A program made the translations under genes and the position numbers. The notes below the pieces were generated by a model that was given only the letters and a program-made list of their open reading frames with translations, did no database searches and was not told the origin of the DNA. Below are positions 1 to 8,503 of a stretch of DNA of 64,000 nt, piece by piece. The stretch is from Janibacter hoylei PVAS-1 (GTDB lineage Bacteria > Actinomycetota > Actinomycetes > Actinomycetales > Dermatophilaceae), in the NCBI RefSeq assembly GCF_000297495.1, contig NZ_ALWX01000004.1, forward strand, positions 1-64,000, read 5' to 3'. The stretch's first letter is position 1; each line of letters opens with the position of its first letter.

Positions 1-504
1 CGGAGCGAGCTCGCCTTCACCGCACCGCCGCTCGTGGCGCACGGGGCCGTTCGGACGACGCCGATCTCGACCGGCTCGTCGCGGCTCTGGGGATCACCCG
101 CGCCGACGTCGTCGGACACCAGTGGGTCGACAACGGCCCGGGCTGGGCCGCGGTGCGGCTGCGCTCCGCCGAGCAGGTGCGGGCTCTCAAGCCGGACTGG
201 TCGCGCGCCCCCGACGCCAAGGTCGGGGTCATCGGCTGGCACGAGGACGGCGGCGAGCACCTCTACGAGACGCGGGCCTTCGTCCCGGGCCTCGGCGTCG
301 GCGAGGACCCCGTGACCGGCAGCCTCAACGCCGGCATCGCCCAGTGGCTCGCGGGCGAAGGGGAGGTCCCGCACCGCTGGAGCGTCACGCAGGGTGGGTG
401 CATCGGTCGGGCGGGGGGTGCTGTCGCTGACGGCTGCTGACGACGGCGAGGTGCGGGTCGGCGGCGCAGTCGTCTCGCTCGTGGAGGGGACGATCAGGCT
501 CTGA
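1..504 (+). CDS. PhzF-family isomerase/epimerase, 3' part, frame-disrupted
   Basis: C-terminal part of a PhzF (phenazine biosynthesis-like) protein that runs in from before the window. The motif EDPVTGSLNAGIAQWL, encoded near 303-350, is the PhzF glycine loop that closes over the active site; WVDNGPGWAAVRL precedes it. The frame is broken. At 413-418 a run of six G ends the product early, whereas five G restores a natural end (GGAVVSLVEGTIRL) at the stop at 502-504. A second disturbance lies at 43-54, where two extra G or one missing base would join the frames. Substrate unknown; PhzF homologues are mostly uncharacterised epimerases/isomerases. Confidence 0.7.
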
Positions 505-519
505 GCCTAGGCTGGGGCC

Positions 520-753
520 ATGCCACGCATCGTCACCGACCAGAAGACCCGAGTCGTCAGCGCCCCGGTGGCGATCATCGTCGCCATCCTCTCCGCCGGC
601 TACATGCTCCCGTGGGCCATCGCGGCCGTGCGCGGCAACCGCAACGCGTGGTCCGTAAACTGGGTCAACCTGCTCCTCGGCTGGACCGTCATCGGCTGGA
701 TCATCGCGCTCGTCATGTCGATCAAGGAGCACCGCATCCTCGAGGTGCGCTGA
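520..753 (+). CDS. Small membrane protein, superinfection-immunity (Imm) family
   Basis: 77 residues with two hydrophobic segments (about residues 13-36 and 46-66) separated by a short polar RGNRNAWSVN loop, and a basic C-terminal tail. The pattern GYMLPWAIAAVRG ... NLLLGWTVIGWIIALVMS matches the superinfection immunity family (Pfam Imm_superinfect), named after phage T4 Imm, which blocks DNA entry by superinfecting phage. Bacterial members are common and mostly uncharacterised, so immunity is a family name and not a demonstrated role here. No phage genes surround it. It is followed immediately by a tandem repeat array. Confidence 0.65.
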   Translation: MPRIVTDQKTRVVSAPVAIIVAILSAGYMLPWAIAAVRGNRNAWSVNWVNLLLGWTVIGWIIALVMSIKEHRILEVR

Positions 754-914
754 CCCTTCGAGACGGCCGCGGGCGGCCTCCTCAGGGACCGGCCCTTCGA
801 GACGGCCGCGGGCGGCCTCATCAGGGACCGGCCCTTCGAGACGGCCGCGGGCGGCCTCCTCAGGGACCAGCCCTTCGAGACGGCCGGCCGCAGACGCCTC
901 GCTCCTCAGGGAGC
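754..914. repeat. Tandem 39-bp repeat, about four units, hairpin-forming
   Basis: Units start at 754, 793, 832 and 871, an exact 39-bp period. The first three are nearly identical; the fourth diverges in its middle. Each begins CCCTTCGAGACGG and ends CCTCCTCAGGGACC, with an inner inverted repeat GGCCGC/GCGGCC and an outer CCCT/AGGG pair, so each can fold as a hairpin. It directly follows a stop codon and precedes the ABC-F gene. The same family, with a changed but still paired stem, occurs near 41.1-41.3 kb. No protein coding is evident. Confidence 0.85.
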
Positions 915-969
915 GTGGGGGCCGAAATGCGGTTGGTGACACCGGGCGGATCGGGGAGGATCCCCCTTC

Positions 970-2655
970 GTGGGACATGTCGACGTCGCCGGTGTCAGGT
1001 ACGAGCTCTCGGACGGGCGGGTGCTGCTCGACGAGGTCTCCTTCCGCGTCGGTGAGGGGGCCAAGGTCGCGCTCGTCGGGGCCAACGGCGCCGGCAAGAC
1101 GACGCTGCTGCGCATCGTCACCGGCGAGCTGACCCCGCACGCGGGATCCGTCGCCCGCAGCGGTGGTCTCGGTGTGATGCGCCAGCACGTCGGCGCCGGC
1201 CTGGGGGAGGCGCCCACCGTCGCCGACCTGCTCATGTCGGTCTCTCCGCAGCCGGTCCGCGATGCGGCGGCGGAGGTCGACCGGCTCGAGCTGGCCCTCA
1301 TGGAGACCGAGGACGAGCGCACGCAGATGCGCTACGCCACGGCCCTCACCGACTACGTGGACGCCGGTGGCTACGACCAGGAGGTCGTGTGGGACGTGTG
1401 CACGACGGCCGCGCTGGGCGTGCCCTTCGAGCGGTGCAAGTACCGGGAACTGAGCACCCTCTCCGGCGGCGAGCAGAAGCGGCTCGTCCTCGAGTACCTG
1501 CTCCGCGGACCCGACGAGGTGCTGCTCCTCGACGAGCCGGACAACTACCTCGACGTCCCCGGCAAGATCTGGATGGAGGAGCAGATCCGGGCCAGCGACA
1601 AGACGATCCTCTACATCAGTCACGACCGCGAGCTGCTCGCCAACACCGCCACCCGCGTCGTCACCGTCGAGCTGGGCAGCGCGGGCAACCGCGTGTGGAC
1701 CCACCCCGGTGGGTTCGGGACCTACCACGAGGCGCGGCAGGAGCGCTTCGCCCGCTTCGAGGAGCTGCGCAAGCGGTGGGACGAGGAGCACGCCAAGCTC
1801 AAGGCGCTCGTGCTCATGTACAAGCAAAAAGCCAAGTACAACTCCGACATGGCCACCCGCTACCAGTCGGCGCGGACCCGGCTGGAGCGCTTCGAGGCCG
1901 ACGGGCCACCCACCGAGCAGCCACGCGAGCAGAGGGTGACGATGCGGCTGCACGGCGGCCGCACCGGCAAGCGCGCCGTCATCTGCGAGCGGCTCGAGCT
2001 CACCGGGCTCATGCAGCCCTTCGACCTCGAGGTCTGGTACGGCGAACGGGTCGCGGTGCTCGGCTCCAACGGCTCGGGCAAGTCGCACTTCCTGCGGCTG
2101 CTCGCCGCCGGTGGCAGCGACCCCGAGGTGGACAACCTGCCGGTCGGCGAGGCGGTCATCGCGCCCGTGGCGCACACCGGCCGGGCGAGGCTCGGAGCGC
2201 GGGTGCGCCCGGGGTGGTTCGTCCAGACCCATGAGCACCCCGAGCTCATCGGCCGCACCCTGCTGGCGATCCTCCACCGCGGCGACGATCACCGGTCGGG
2301 CCTGGGCCGCGAGGCGGCCAGCCGGGTCCTCGACCGCTACGAGCTCGCGCACGCGGGGGAGCAGACCTTCGAGTCGCTGTCCGGCGGGCAGCAGGCGCGC
2401 TTCCAGATCCTGCTGCTCGAGCTGTCCGGGGCGACGCTCCTCCTGCTCGACGAGCCGACCGACAACCTCGACGTCGAGTCCGCGGAGGCGCTCGAGGAGG
2501 GTCTGGCCGCCTTCGAGGGCACGGTCCTCGCGGTGACCCACGACCGGTGGTTCGCGCGCGGCTTCGACCGCTTCCTCGTCTACGGGGCCGACGGTCGGGT
2601 GCGCGAGAGCGACGGCCCGGTCTGGGACGAAGGGCGCGTCGCCCGCGGGCGGTGA
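970..2655 (+). CDS. ABC-F family ATP-binding protein
   Basis: 561 residues, two ABC ATPase cassettes and no membrane domain: the ABC-F architecture of ribosome-associated translation factors and antibiotic-resistance proteins. Walker A GANGAGKTT (about 37-45), signature LSGGEQKR (about 163), Walker B LLLDEPDNYLD (about 185), then a charged inter-domain linker (about 255-310), second Walker A GSNGSGKSH (about 364), LSGGQQAR (about 469) and LLLLDEPTDNLD (about 492). The chosen start is GTG at 970. Whether it is housekeeping or protects against a drug cannot be told from sequence. Confidence 0.9.
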   Translation: MGHVDVAGVRYELSDGRVLLDEVSFRVGEGAKVALVGANGAGKTTLLRIVTGELTPHAGSVARSGGLGVMRQHVGAGLGEAPTVADLLMSVSPQPVRDAAAEVDRLELALMETEDERTQMRYATALTDYVDAGGYDQEVVWDVCTTAALGVPFERCKYRELSTLSGGEQKRLVLEYLLRGPDEVLLLDEPDNYLDVPGKIWMEEQIRASDKTILYISHDRELLANTATRVVTVELGSAGNRVWTHPGGFGTYHEARQERFARFEELRKRWDEEHAKLKALVLMYKQKAKYNSDMATRYQSARTRLERFEADGPPTEQPREQRVTMRLHGGRTGKRAVICERLELTGLMQPFDLEVWYGERVAVLGSNGSGKSHFLRLLAAGGSDPEVDNLPVGEAVIAPVAHTGRARLGARVRPGWFVQTHEHPELIGRTLLAILHRGDDHRSGLGREAASRVLDRYELAHAGEQTFESLSGGQQARFQILLLELSGATLLLLDEPTDNLDVESAEALEEGLAAFEGTVLAVTHDRWFARGFDRFLVYGADGRVRESDGPVWDEGRVARGR

Positions 2656-2686
2656 GCGGCGCGGCCGTGGCGTGGCCCCGGTCGCG

Positions 2687-4630
2687 CTAGAAACTGGCCA
2701 GGTCCGACATCATCTCGGTCGTCAGCCACGAGTCGGGGATGCCGAAGCCGGAGATGAGCGTCCCCGCGTGGGGGCGCAGCTGGCCACACAGCTCGTTGAC
2801 CCGGGCGACGACCGCCTTGGACTGGCTGGCGCTCAGCCGGCCGTGCTCGATGAACCACGCGCGGTTGGCCTCGACGGTGCTGAAGACGAAGAGGTCGCAC
2901 ACGAGGTTGAGCAGGTCCCGTCCGGGCCCGTCGGGGGCCTCCTCGATCGCGGTGACGAAGGCCTCGAGCGCGATCCGGTCGATGTGCGCGCGGGCCGACT
3001 CGAGCAGGTGGTCCTGCGCCTCGTTGAAGACGCGGAAGGAGTCGGCGCCCTCCTCGCCGGCGCGACGCAGGCGCATCGCGAGCGTCTCGGTGAGGTGCGA
3101 CTCCCGGTCCTCGAAGAAGGCGAGCTGACCGCCGCGGTCCTCGAGGGCGTTGTCGCCGTCCTTGCCCGGCGCGCCGGAGATCAGCCGCTGGATGATCGAC
3201 CCGCCGATGGTGTGCTCGATGACCGAGGTCGTCACCTGCCGGGCCCCGAAGAGGATCGCGCCACGGGTGTCGAGCTCCTGGAAGTCGCTCTTGTAGTCGG
3301 TGAGCATGCCCTTGGCGAGCAGCTGCAGCAGCACCGTGTTGTCGCCCTCGAAGGTCGCGAAGACGTCGGTGTCGGCCTTGAGGTCGGCGAAGCGGTTGAG
3401 CGCCATGTAGCCGGCCCCGCCGCACGCCTCGCGGCAGGCCTGGATGGTGTCGTTGGCGTGCTCGGTGGTGATCGCCTTGAGGCCGGCGGCGCGTGCCTCG
3501 AGCTCGCGCTGCGACGACTCGTCGGTGATCTCGCCGGTGTTGATGTCGGCGAGCTTGCCGGTCAGCGCGTTTTGCGCGAAGGCCAGCGCGTAGGACTTCG
3601 CGAGCCGGGGCAGGAGCTTGCGCTGGTGGGCCCGGTAGTCCATGACGACGACCTCGTGCTCGCCGTCGGGGTAGGTGAACTGCGTGCGCTGCAGTCCGTA
3701 GCGCACCGCGAGGGTCAGGGCGCTGCGGGTGGCCGCACCCGCGCCGGCGGCGACCGTCACCCGGCCGCGCACGAGGGTGCCCAGCATGGTGAAGAAGCGC
3801 CGGTTGACGCTCTCGATGGGCGAGGAGTAACGGCCCTGGTCGTCGATGTCGCCGTACTTGTTGAGCAGGTTGGCCCGCGGCACACGGACCTGGTCGAACA
3901 TCAGCCGGCCGTTGTCGACCCCCTTGAGCCCGAGCTTGGCCCCGCAGTCGCCGATCGTCACGCCGGGCATCGGCTGCCCCGCCTCGTCGCGCAGGGGGAC
4001 GAGGACGCAGTGCACGCCGTGCTGCTCCTCGCCGACGACGAGCTGGGCGAAGACCGCTGCGAGCCGGGCATCGCGCGCGGCACCACCGATGTAGTCCTTG
4101 CGGGCGGCGGGCGAAGGGGAGTGGACGACCAGCTCGTCGGTCGCGGGGTCGTAGGTCGCGGTGGTGAGGATCGACTGCACGTCGGAGCCGTGGCCGGTCT
4201 CGGTCATCGCGAAGCACCCGGGCAGCGACAGGTCGGCCATGCCGGGCAGGTACTCGCGGTGGTGGCGCTCGGTGCCGAGGTTGGCGATGGCCCCGCCGAA
4301 GAGACCGAACTGCACGCCCGCCTTGACGAAGACCGACAGGTCGCCGTGGCCGATCATCTCCAGCCCGGTGACCGAGGCCCCGACGTCACCCGTGCCACCG
4401 AGGTCGACCGGCAGGGTCGCCCGGACGAGCTCGCTGTCGGTGAGTGCGGTGACGAGCTCGAGGGTGCGCGCCCGGTGCGCCTCGAGGTCGAGCCGCAGGT
4501 CGGGCTCGGCGACCGGGAAGCGCGGGTCCGCGCGCAGCTGCTGCCGGATGGCCTCCCACCGACCGTCGAGGACGGATCGGATCTGCTCGGCGACGGGGTC
4601 CTTGGTCTGCTCGGCGCTCATGCTCCGCAT
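2687..4630 (-). CDS. Acyl-CoA oxidase/dehydrogenase family flavoprotein
   Basis: 647 residues, the length of acyl-CoA oxidases rather than about 380-residue acyl-CoA dehydrogenases. The segment CFAMTETGHGSD at about 139-150 is the flavin-binding motif typical of acyl-CoA oxidase, and helical middle and C-terminal domains follow. Expected role: FAD-dependent alpha,beta-desaturation of an acyl-CoA, the first step of beta-oxidation. It is the last gene of a minus-strand cluster after an acyl-CoA synthetase and an APH-like gene, 97 bp downstream of the latter. Start could be the second ATG (MSAEQ, 4621); neither has a clear ribosome-binding site. Confidence 0.87.
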   Translation of the reverse strand: MRSMSAEQTKDPVAEQIRSVLDGRWEAIRQQLRADPRFPVAEPDLRLDLEAHRARTLELVTALTDSELVRATLPVDLGGTGDVGASVTGLEMIGHGDLSVFVKAGVQFGLFGGAIANLGTERHHREYLPGMADLSLPGCFAMTETGHGSDVQSILTTATYDPATDELVVHSPSPAARKDYIGGAARDARLAAVFAQLVVGEEQHGVHCVLVPLRDEAGQPMPGVTIGDCGAKLGLKGVDNGRLMFDQVRVPRANLLNKYGDIDDQGRYSSPIESVNRRFFTMLGTLVRGRVTVAAGAGAATRSALTLAVRYGLQRTQFTYPDGEHEVVVMDYRAHQRKLLPRLAKSYALAFAQNALTGKLADINTGEITDESSQRELEARAAGLKAITTEHANDTIQACREACGGAGYMALNRFADLKADTDVFATFEGDNTVLLQLLAKGMLTDYKSDFQELDTRGAILFGARQVTTSVIEHTIGGSIIQRLISGAPGKDGDNALEDRGGQLAFFEDRESHLTETLAMRLRRAGEEGADSFRVFNEAQDHLLESARAHIDRIALEAFVTAIEEAPDGPGRDLLNLVCDLFVFSTVEANRAWFIEHGRLSASQSKAVVARVNELCGQLRPHAGTLISGFGIPDSWLTTEMMSDLASF

Positions 4631-4727
4631 GCTCGCAGATGCACGGTCGTCACGGGCACCGGGGCGGGTGCCGAGCGCGTCACGCGGACCCCAAGGGCGT
4701 CACGCAGACCTCAGCGCAGCCGCCGGG

Positions 4728-5771
4728 TCAGGCGTCGCGGGCGGAGTCGAGCAGGTGGGGCACGAGCGGGCCGAGCCGCTCGAATCCCTCACCGACCGTG
4801 AGCCCCTCGTCGTGCCGGTGCCGGATGCCCTCGAAGATCGCGGCGACCTTGTACAGGGCGAAGCCGACGTACCAGTCGAGGCCGGAGAGGTCGAGCGTGG
4901 AGACCTCGGCGTAGGCCGCGACGAGCTCGCGCCGGTCCGGGTAGCCGGGCACGTCGCCCGGGTGGGCCGCCACGGGGGAGTCCAGCCCACGCATGCCGTC
5001 CCACCACACGAGCGTGGAGGCGACGTCGGCCAGGGGGTCGCCCCTCGTCGCCATCTCCCAGTCGAGCACGGCGTCGATCTGGTCGTCGGGGCCGACGACG
5101 ACGTTGTCGAGCCGGTAGTCGCCGTGCACCAGTCGGGTGCGCTGGGTCGTGGGCAGGCTCCGCCGCAGGCACCGCGCGACGTCCTCGAAGTCCCCCAGCA
5201 GCGGCGAGCCGACGGCCGAGACCTGACGCAGCCAGGTGTCGAGCTGGCGGGAGAGGTAGCCGTCGGGCCGGCCGAGGCCGGCGAGCCCCACCTCGTCGGG
5301 GACGACCTCGTGGAGGTCGGCGAGGCACCGCATGAGGTGGCGGGCGAGCCGCCCCGGCTCCGGCACCGCGGCGAGCTGCTCCCGATCACGCAGGACCTCC
5401 CCTTCGGCGAAGCCCATGACGAAGAAGGGGGTGCCGAGCAGATCCTCGCCCTCCGGCCCCGCGAGGTGCACAGGGCGGGGGACGGGGACGGCGGTGGGGT
5501 GGAGCGCCGAGATCATCCGGTGCTCCCGCCCCATGTCGTGCGCCGTCTCGAGCGCTGCCCCGAGCGGGGGCCGACGCAGCACCCAGCGCCGCTGCCCGTC
5601 GGTGAGCAGGTAGGTGAGGTTGGACCGTCCCCCGGAGATCAGCGACGCCGTGAGGGGGACGTCGCCGATCTCCGGTACGTGCCGGGCGAGGTACGGCGCC
5701 AACCGACGGAGGGGGAGCCCCGGCAGGTCCTCGCCGGCGACGGCGATGGTCGGCTCAGCCACGCAGCTCAC
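4728..5771 (-). CDS. APH-family phosphotransferase (FadE36/ACAD10-like)
   Basis: 347 residues with the aminoglycoside-phosphotransferase fold: the catalytic loop reads HGDYRLDN (about 215) and the metal-binding segment VLDWEMATRGDP (about 232). Members lying beside acyl-CoA dehydrogenase genes resemble the kinase domain of ACAD10/11 and mycobacterial FadE36, which are linked to fatty acid or hydroxyacyl-CoA catabolism and not to drug resistance. The position between acyl-CoA synthetase and acyl-CoA oxidase supports that reading. The start overlaps the end of the upstream synthetase gene by about 17 bp; an in-frame GTG at 5762 is an alternative. Translational coupling is likely. Confidence 0.85.
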   Translation of the reverse strand: MSCVAEPTIAVAGEDLPGLPLRRLAPYLARHVPEIGDVPLTASLISGGRSNLTYLLTDGQRRWVLRRPPLGAALETAHDMGREHRMISALHPTAVPVPRPVHLAGPEGEDLLGTPFFVMGFAEGEVLRDREQLAAVPEPGRLARHLMRCLADLHEVVPDEVGLAGLGRPDGYLSRQLDTWLRQVSAVGSPLLGDFEDVARCLRRSLPTTQRTRLVHGDYRLDNVVVGPDDQIDAVLDWEMATRGDPLADVASTLVWWDGMRGLDSPVAAHPGDVPGYPDRRELVAAYAEVSTLDLSGLDWYVGFALYKVAAIFEGIRHRHDEGLTVGEGFERLGPLVPHLLDSARDA

Positions 5772-7402
5772 GCCGCAGGATCTTGCCGGTCACCGTCTTG
5801 GGCAGCTCGTCGAGGACCTCGACCTGACGCGGGTACTTGTAGGCGGCCATGCGCTCCTTGCAGAAGGCGATGATCTCGTCGGGCTCCACCTGTGCGCCCG
5901 CCCGGGTGGAGACGAAGGCCTTGACCGTCTCGCCGCGCTTGTCGTCAGGCACGCCGACGACGGCCGCCTCACGGACGGCCGGGTGCTCGGCGAGGACGTC
6001 CTCGACCTCGCGCGGCCACACCTTGTAGCCCGAGGCGTTGATCATGTCCTTCTTGCGGTCGACGATGAAGATCCAGCCCTGCTCGTTCATGAAGCCCACG
6101 TCGCCGCTGTGCAGGGCACCGCCGGGCAGCGAGGCCCGGGTCTCCTCGGGCTTGTCCCAGTAGCCGGCGACGACCTGCGGGCCCTCGGCCACGATCTCGC
6201 CGATCTCGCCGAGCGGCAGGTCCCTCCCTTCGTCGTCCTGGATCCGCACGATCGTCGACGGGACCGGTGCCCCGACGGACAGGGCGCCGGATGCCGGGTC
6301 GATCGGCGACTGCACGCCGAAGGGGGTGAGCGTCATCGGGCTCGTCGTCTCGGTCAGGCCGTAGGCGTTGTGGACCTGGCGGCCGGTGACCTCGTGGAAG
6401 CGCCGCTCCGCCGTCGGGGAGATGGGCGCGCCACCGGAGTAGACCGTGTCGAGCGAGGCGAAGTGCTCCGGCGTGACGTCGGGGTGGTCGAGCAGTGCGT
6501 TGAGCGCGGTGATCGCCCCGATCGTGCACGTCGGCCGGTGGCGCTCGAGGGTGTCGAGCATGACGCCCGGCTCGAAGCGGTAGGCCAGCACGAGCGGCAT
6601 CGGCGCGAGCAGGCTCAGCGCGATGTGCCCGATGAGTCCGGTGATGTGGAAGAGCGGCGCGATGGCCAGGACCGACCCGCCGGGCGCAAACATCGCGCAG
6701 TCGCGGTAGACCATCGCGGTGAAGACGACGTTGCCGTGCGTGTTCATCGCGCCCTTGGGGCGGCCGGTCGTGCCGGACGTGTAGGTGAGGAAGGCGATGT
6801 CGTCCGCGCTCGGGCTGACCGGTGGTGGCACCTCGCCGCGGTGGCGCGCGATGAGCTCGGCGAGGTCGCTCGTCCCCTCGTGCCGCGCCCGGCTGCTGCC
6901 GGCGAAGAGCCGCTCGTCGGCCTCGGTCTGGTGCTCGAGCTCGCTCGTGGTGAGCACCAGCTGCACGGGGGGAGTCGGGCACGACGTGGCGGGCGACCTC
7001 GTCGTAGAGCCCCTCCTGCGACAGCAGGACGCGCGCGCCCGAGTCCTCGAGCAGGTAGCGCAGCTCGCGCTCGCGACTCATCGGGTTGATCGACACGAGC
7101 ATCCCGCCCGCCTTCCACGCGGCGACCATTGCGATGACGAACTGCGGGATGTTTTGCAGGTACACCGCCAGCCGGTCACCTGCGGCGAAGCCCTCGGCGA
7201 GCAGCCCGACGGCCAGGGCGTCACTCATCTCGTCGAGCTCGCGCCGCGAGATCACCCCGTCGAAGTAGCGGATGGCGTCGCCGTTGGGGTCGGTCTGCAC
7301 GCCGGCGCGAAACATCTCCAGGGCAGAGGTGTGCTCCGGGTCGAGCGTCTCCGGCATCTCGCCGTAGAGCCCCAGCCAGGGCTTGTCGTCGTAGGCACTC
7401 AT
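5755..7402 (-). CDS. Acyl-CoA synthetase (AMP-forming), +1 frame break
   Basis: ANL-superfamily ligase that activates a carboxylic acid to its CoA thioester through an acyl-AMP. Visible motifs are the P-loop YTSGTTGRPKGAMNTH (about residue 204), YGLTETTSPMT (about 344) and the C-terminal lysine region KTVTGKILRREL. The span is 3n+1: at 6967-6972 a run of six G (C on the coding strand) breaks the frame after VVPDSP, and five would give an intact protein of about 548 residues. The indel lies outside any motif and looks like a sequencing error. The gene follows the cyclase gene by 7 bp and overlaps the APH gene. Substrate unknown. Confidence 0.87.
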
Positions 7403-7409
7403 CCACGCC

Positions 7410-8366
7410 TCACTTGATGACGATCGGGTTGACCGGCGAGCCGGAGCCTTGGTGCACCTTGAGCGGGGCCGCGGCGTAGAAGACGTCGTAGGCGCCGTCC
7501 GCGGCGCAGTCGGCGGCGAGGTCCTCGAGGTCGACGATCTCGGTGAAGGCGATGCCGAGGTTGCGCATCAGGGCGTTGTGCAGCGTCAGCGCGACGCCGG
7601 TCTCGGGGTCGGTCGTTACCTCGTTGGCGATGGTGTCGGTGACGAGGTTGGGGATCTCCATGTCGGCGAACCACTGGACGAGCTCGGAGCTGTAGATCAG
7701 GCCCGGCTCGCAGAAGTCGTCGTAGAAGGCGGCGCCGAGCTCGTGGAAGCGGGCGAGGTAGTTGGTGCGGATGAGGATGATGTCGCGCTTGCGCAGTTCG
7801 ACGCCCTGTTGCGCGGCGCACGCGAGCAGGTCCTCATGGGTGTAGGTCTCGGCGGAGTCGAGGCTCCCCTTGCCACGGTAGCGGGCCATGTCGAGCAGCA
7901 CCGCACGGCCGACGACACCGCGCTCGGCGATGGGCTGGACGCTGGCCTTGTCCATCCCGCCGACGGTGGTGCGGGCGTCGTAGCCGTTCCACAGCTTGCC
8001 GCCGTACCAGACGTGTCCGAGGGCGTCGTACTGCGTCGACCCCTGGAGGAAGGCCTCGATCTTGTCGTCCGCGTAGTGCAGGCCGCCGGGGAAGACCGGC
8101 GCGTCGTCGCCGTCCCAGGTGGACTCGTCGAAGATCTGCGTGCGGGTCGCCGGCTCGCGGCTCGGCCACACCGGATCCCCCTTCGGGTCGCCGATGAGTC
8201 GCTGGATCGGGAAGACCTTGCCGCTGCGGATCAGGCCGGCCGCCGCGATCACCTGCTCCGGGCCGAGGTAGTTGAGCGAGCCCACCTCGTCCTCAGGGCC
8301 CCACTTGCCCCAGTTGGTGGGAGCGTCCTTGAGCAGGTCGGTCAGGTCGGGCGCAGCGTCGGTCAT
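7410..8366 (-). CDS. Cyclase-family (kynurenine formamidase-like) hydrolase
   Basis: 318 residues matching the cyclase/kynurenine formamidase family (PF04199), usually Mn/Zn-dependent hydrolases that open cyclic amides or esters. The usual metal motif HxGTHxDxPxH is here a divergent GSTQYDALGHVWY (about residues 106-118), as in a sub-branch of the family, so the chemistry may differ. First gene of the cyclase-synthetase-APH-acyl-CoA oxidase operon; an AGGAG-type ribosome-binding site precedes its ATG. It diverges from the XRE-TetR regulator, which probably controls it. A ring-opening or ester-cleaving role feeding a carboxylate to the synthetase is inference. Confidence 0.82.
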   Translation of the reverse strand: MTDAAPDLTDLLKDAPTNWGKWGPEDEVGSLNYLGPEQVIAAAGLIRSGKVFPIQRLIGDPKGDPVWPSREPATRTQIFDESTWDGDDAPVFPGGLHYADDKIEAFLQGSTQYDALGHVWYGGKLWNGYDARTTVGGMDKASVQPIAERGVVGRAVLLDMARYRGKGSLDSAETYTHEDLLACAAQQGVELRKRDIILIRTNYLARFHELGAAFYDDFCEPGLIYSSELVQWFADMEIPNLVTDTIANEVTTDPETGVALTLHNALMRNLGIAFTEIVDLEDLAADCAADGAYDVFYAAAPLKVHQGSGSPVNPIVIK

Positions 8367-8420
8367 GGCTCCTCCTTGAGCACAACGGTCTGAACAATCA
8401 CTTGGTCGATCCGTGATGTG

Positions 8421-8437
8421 CCTACCGTGCTGGTAGG
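8421..8437. promoter_or_regulatory. Inverted repeat CCTACC-N5-GGTAGG, candidate operator
   Basis: Perfect 6-5-6 inverted repeat in the divergent promoter region between the cyclase operon and the XRE-TetR regulator. It lies about 55 bp upstream of the cyclase start codon. Sequence and spacing suit a dimeric helix-turn-helix protein. Confidence 0.5.
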
Positions 8438-8463
8438 GCCTCTAGGGTGTCAACGACGATCTT

Positions 8464-8480
8464 GTTCAGTATCGCTGAAC
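8464..8480. promoter_or_regulatory. Inverted repeat GTTCAG-N5-CTGAAC, candidate operator
   Basis: A second perfect 6-5-6 inverted repeat, unrelated in sequence to the one at 8421, lying 23 bp before the regulator start. A matching half-site CTGAAC recurs at 8390-8395 near the cyclase gene. Confidence 0.55.
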
Positions 8481-8503
8481 ATCTGGGACGAAGGGAGCCG
8501 GCC

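Noticed and set aside
754-914. CRISPR array
   Set aside because: Units are tandem without unique spacers and no cas genes are nearby.
2672-4801. A 709-residue plus-strand frame over the acyl-CoA oxidase gene
   Set aside because: Antisense shadow of a clear coding region; low-complexity, Val/Glu/Gly-rich translation with no family match.
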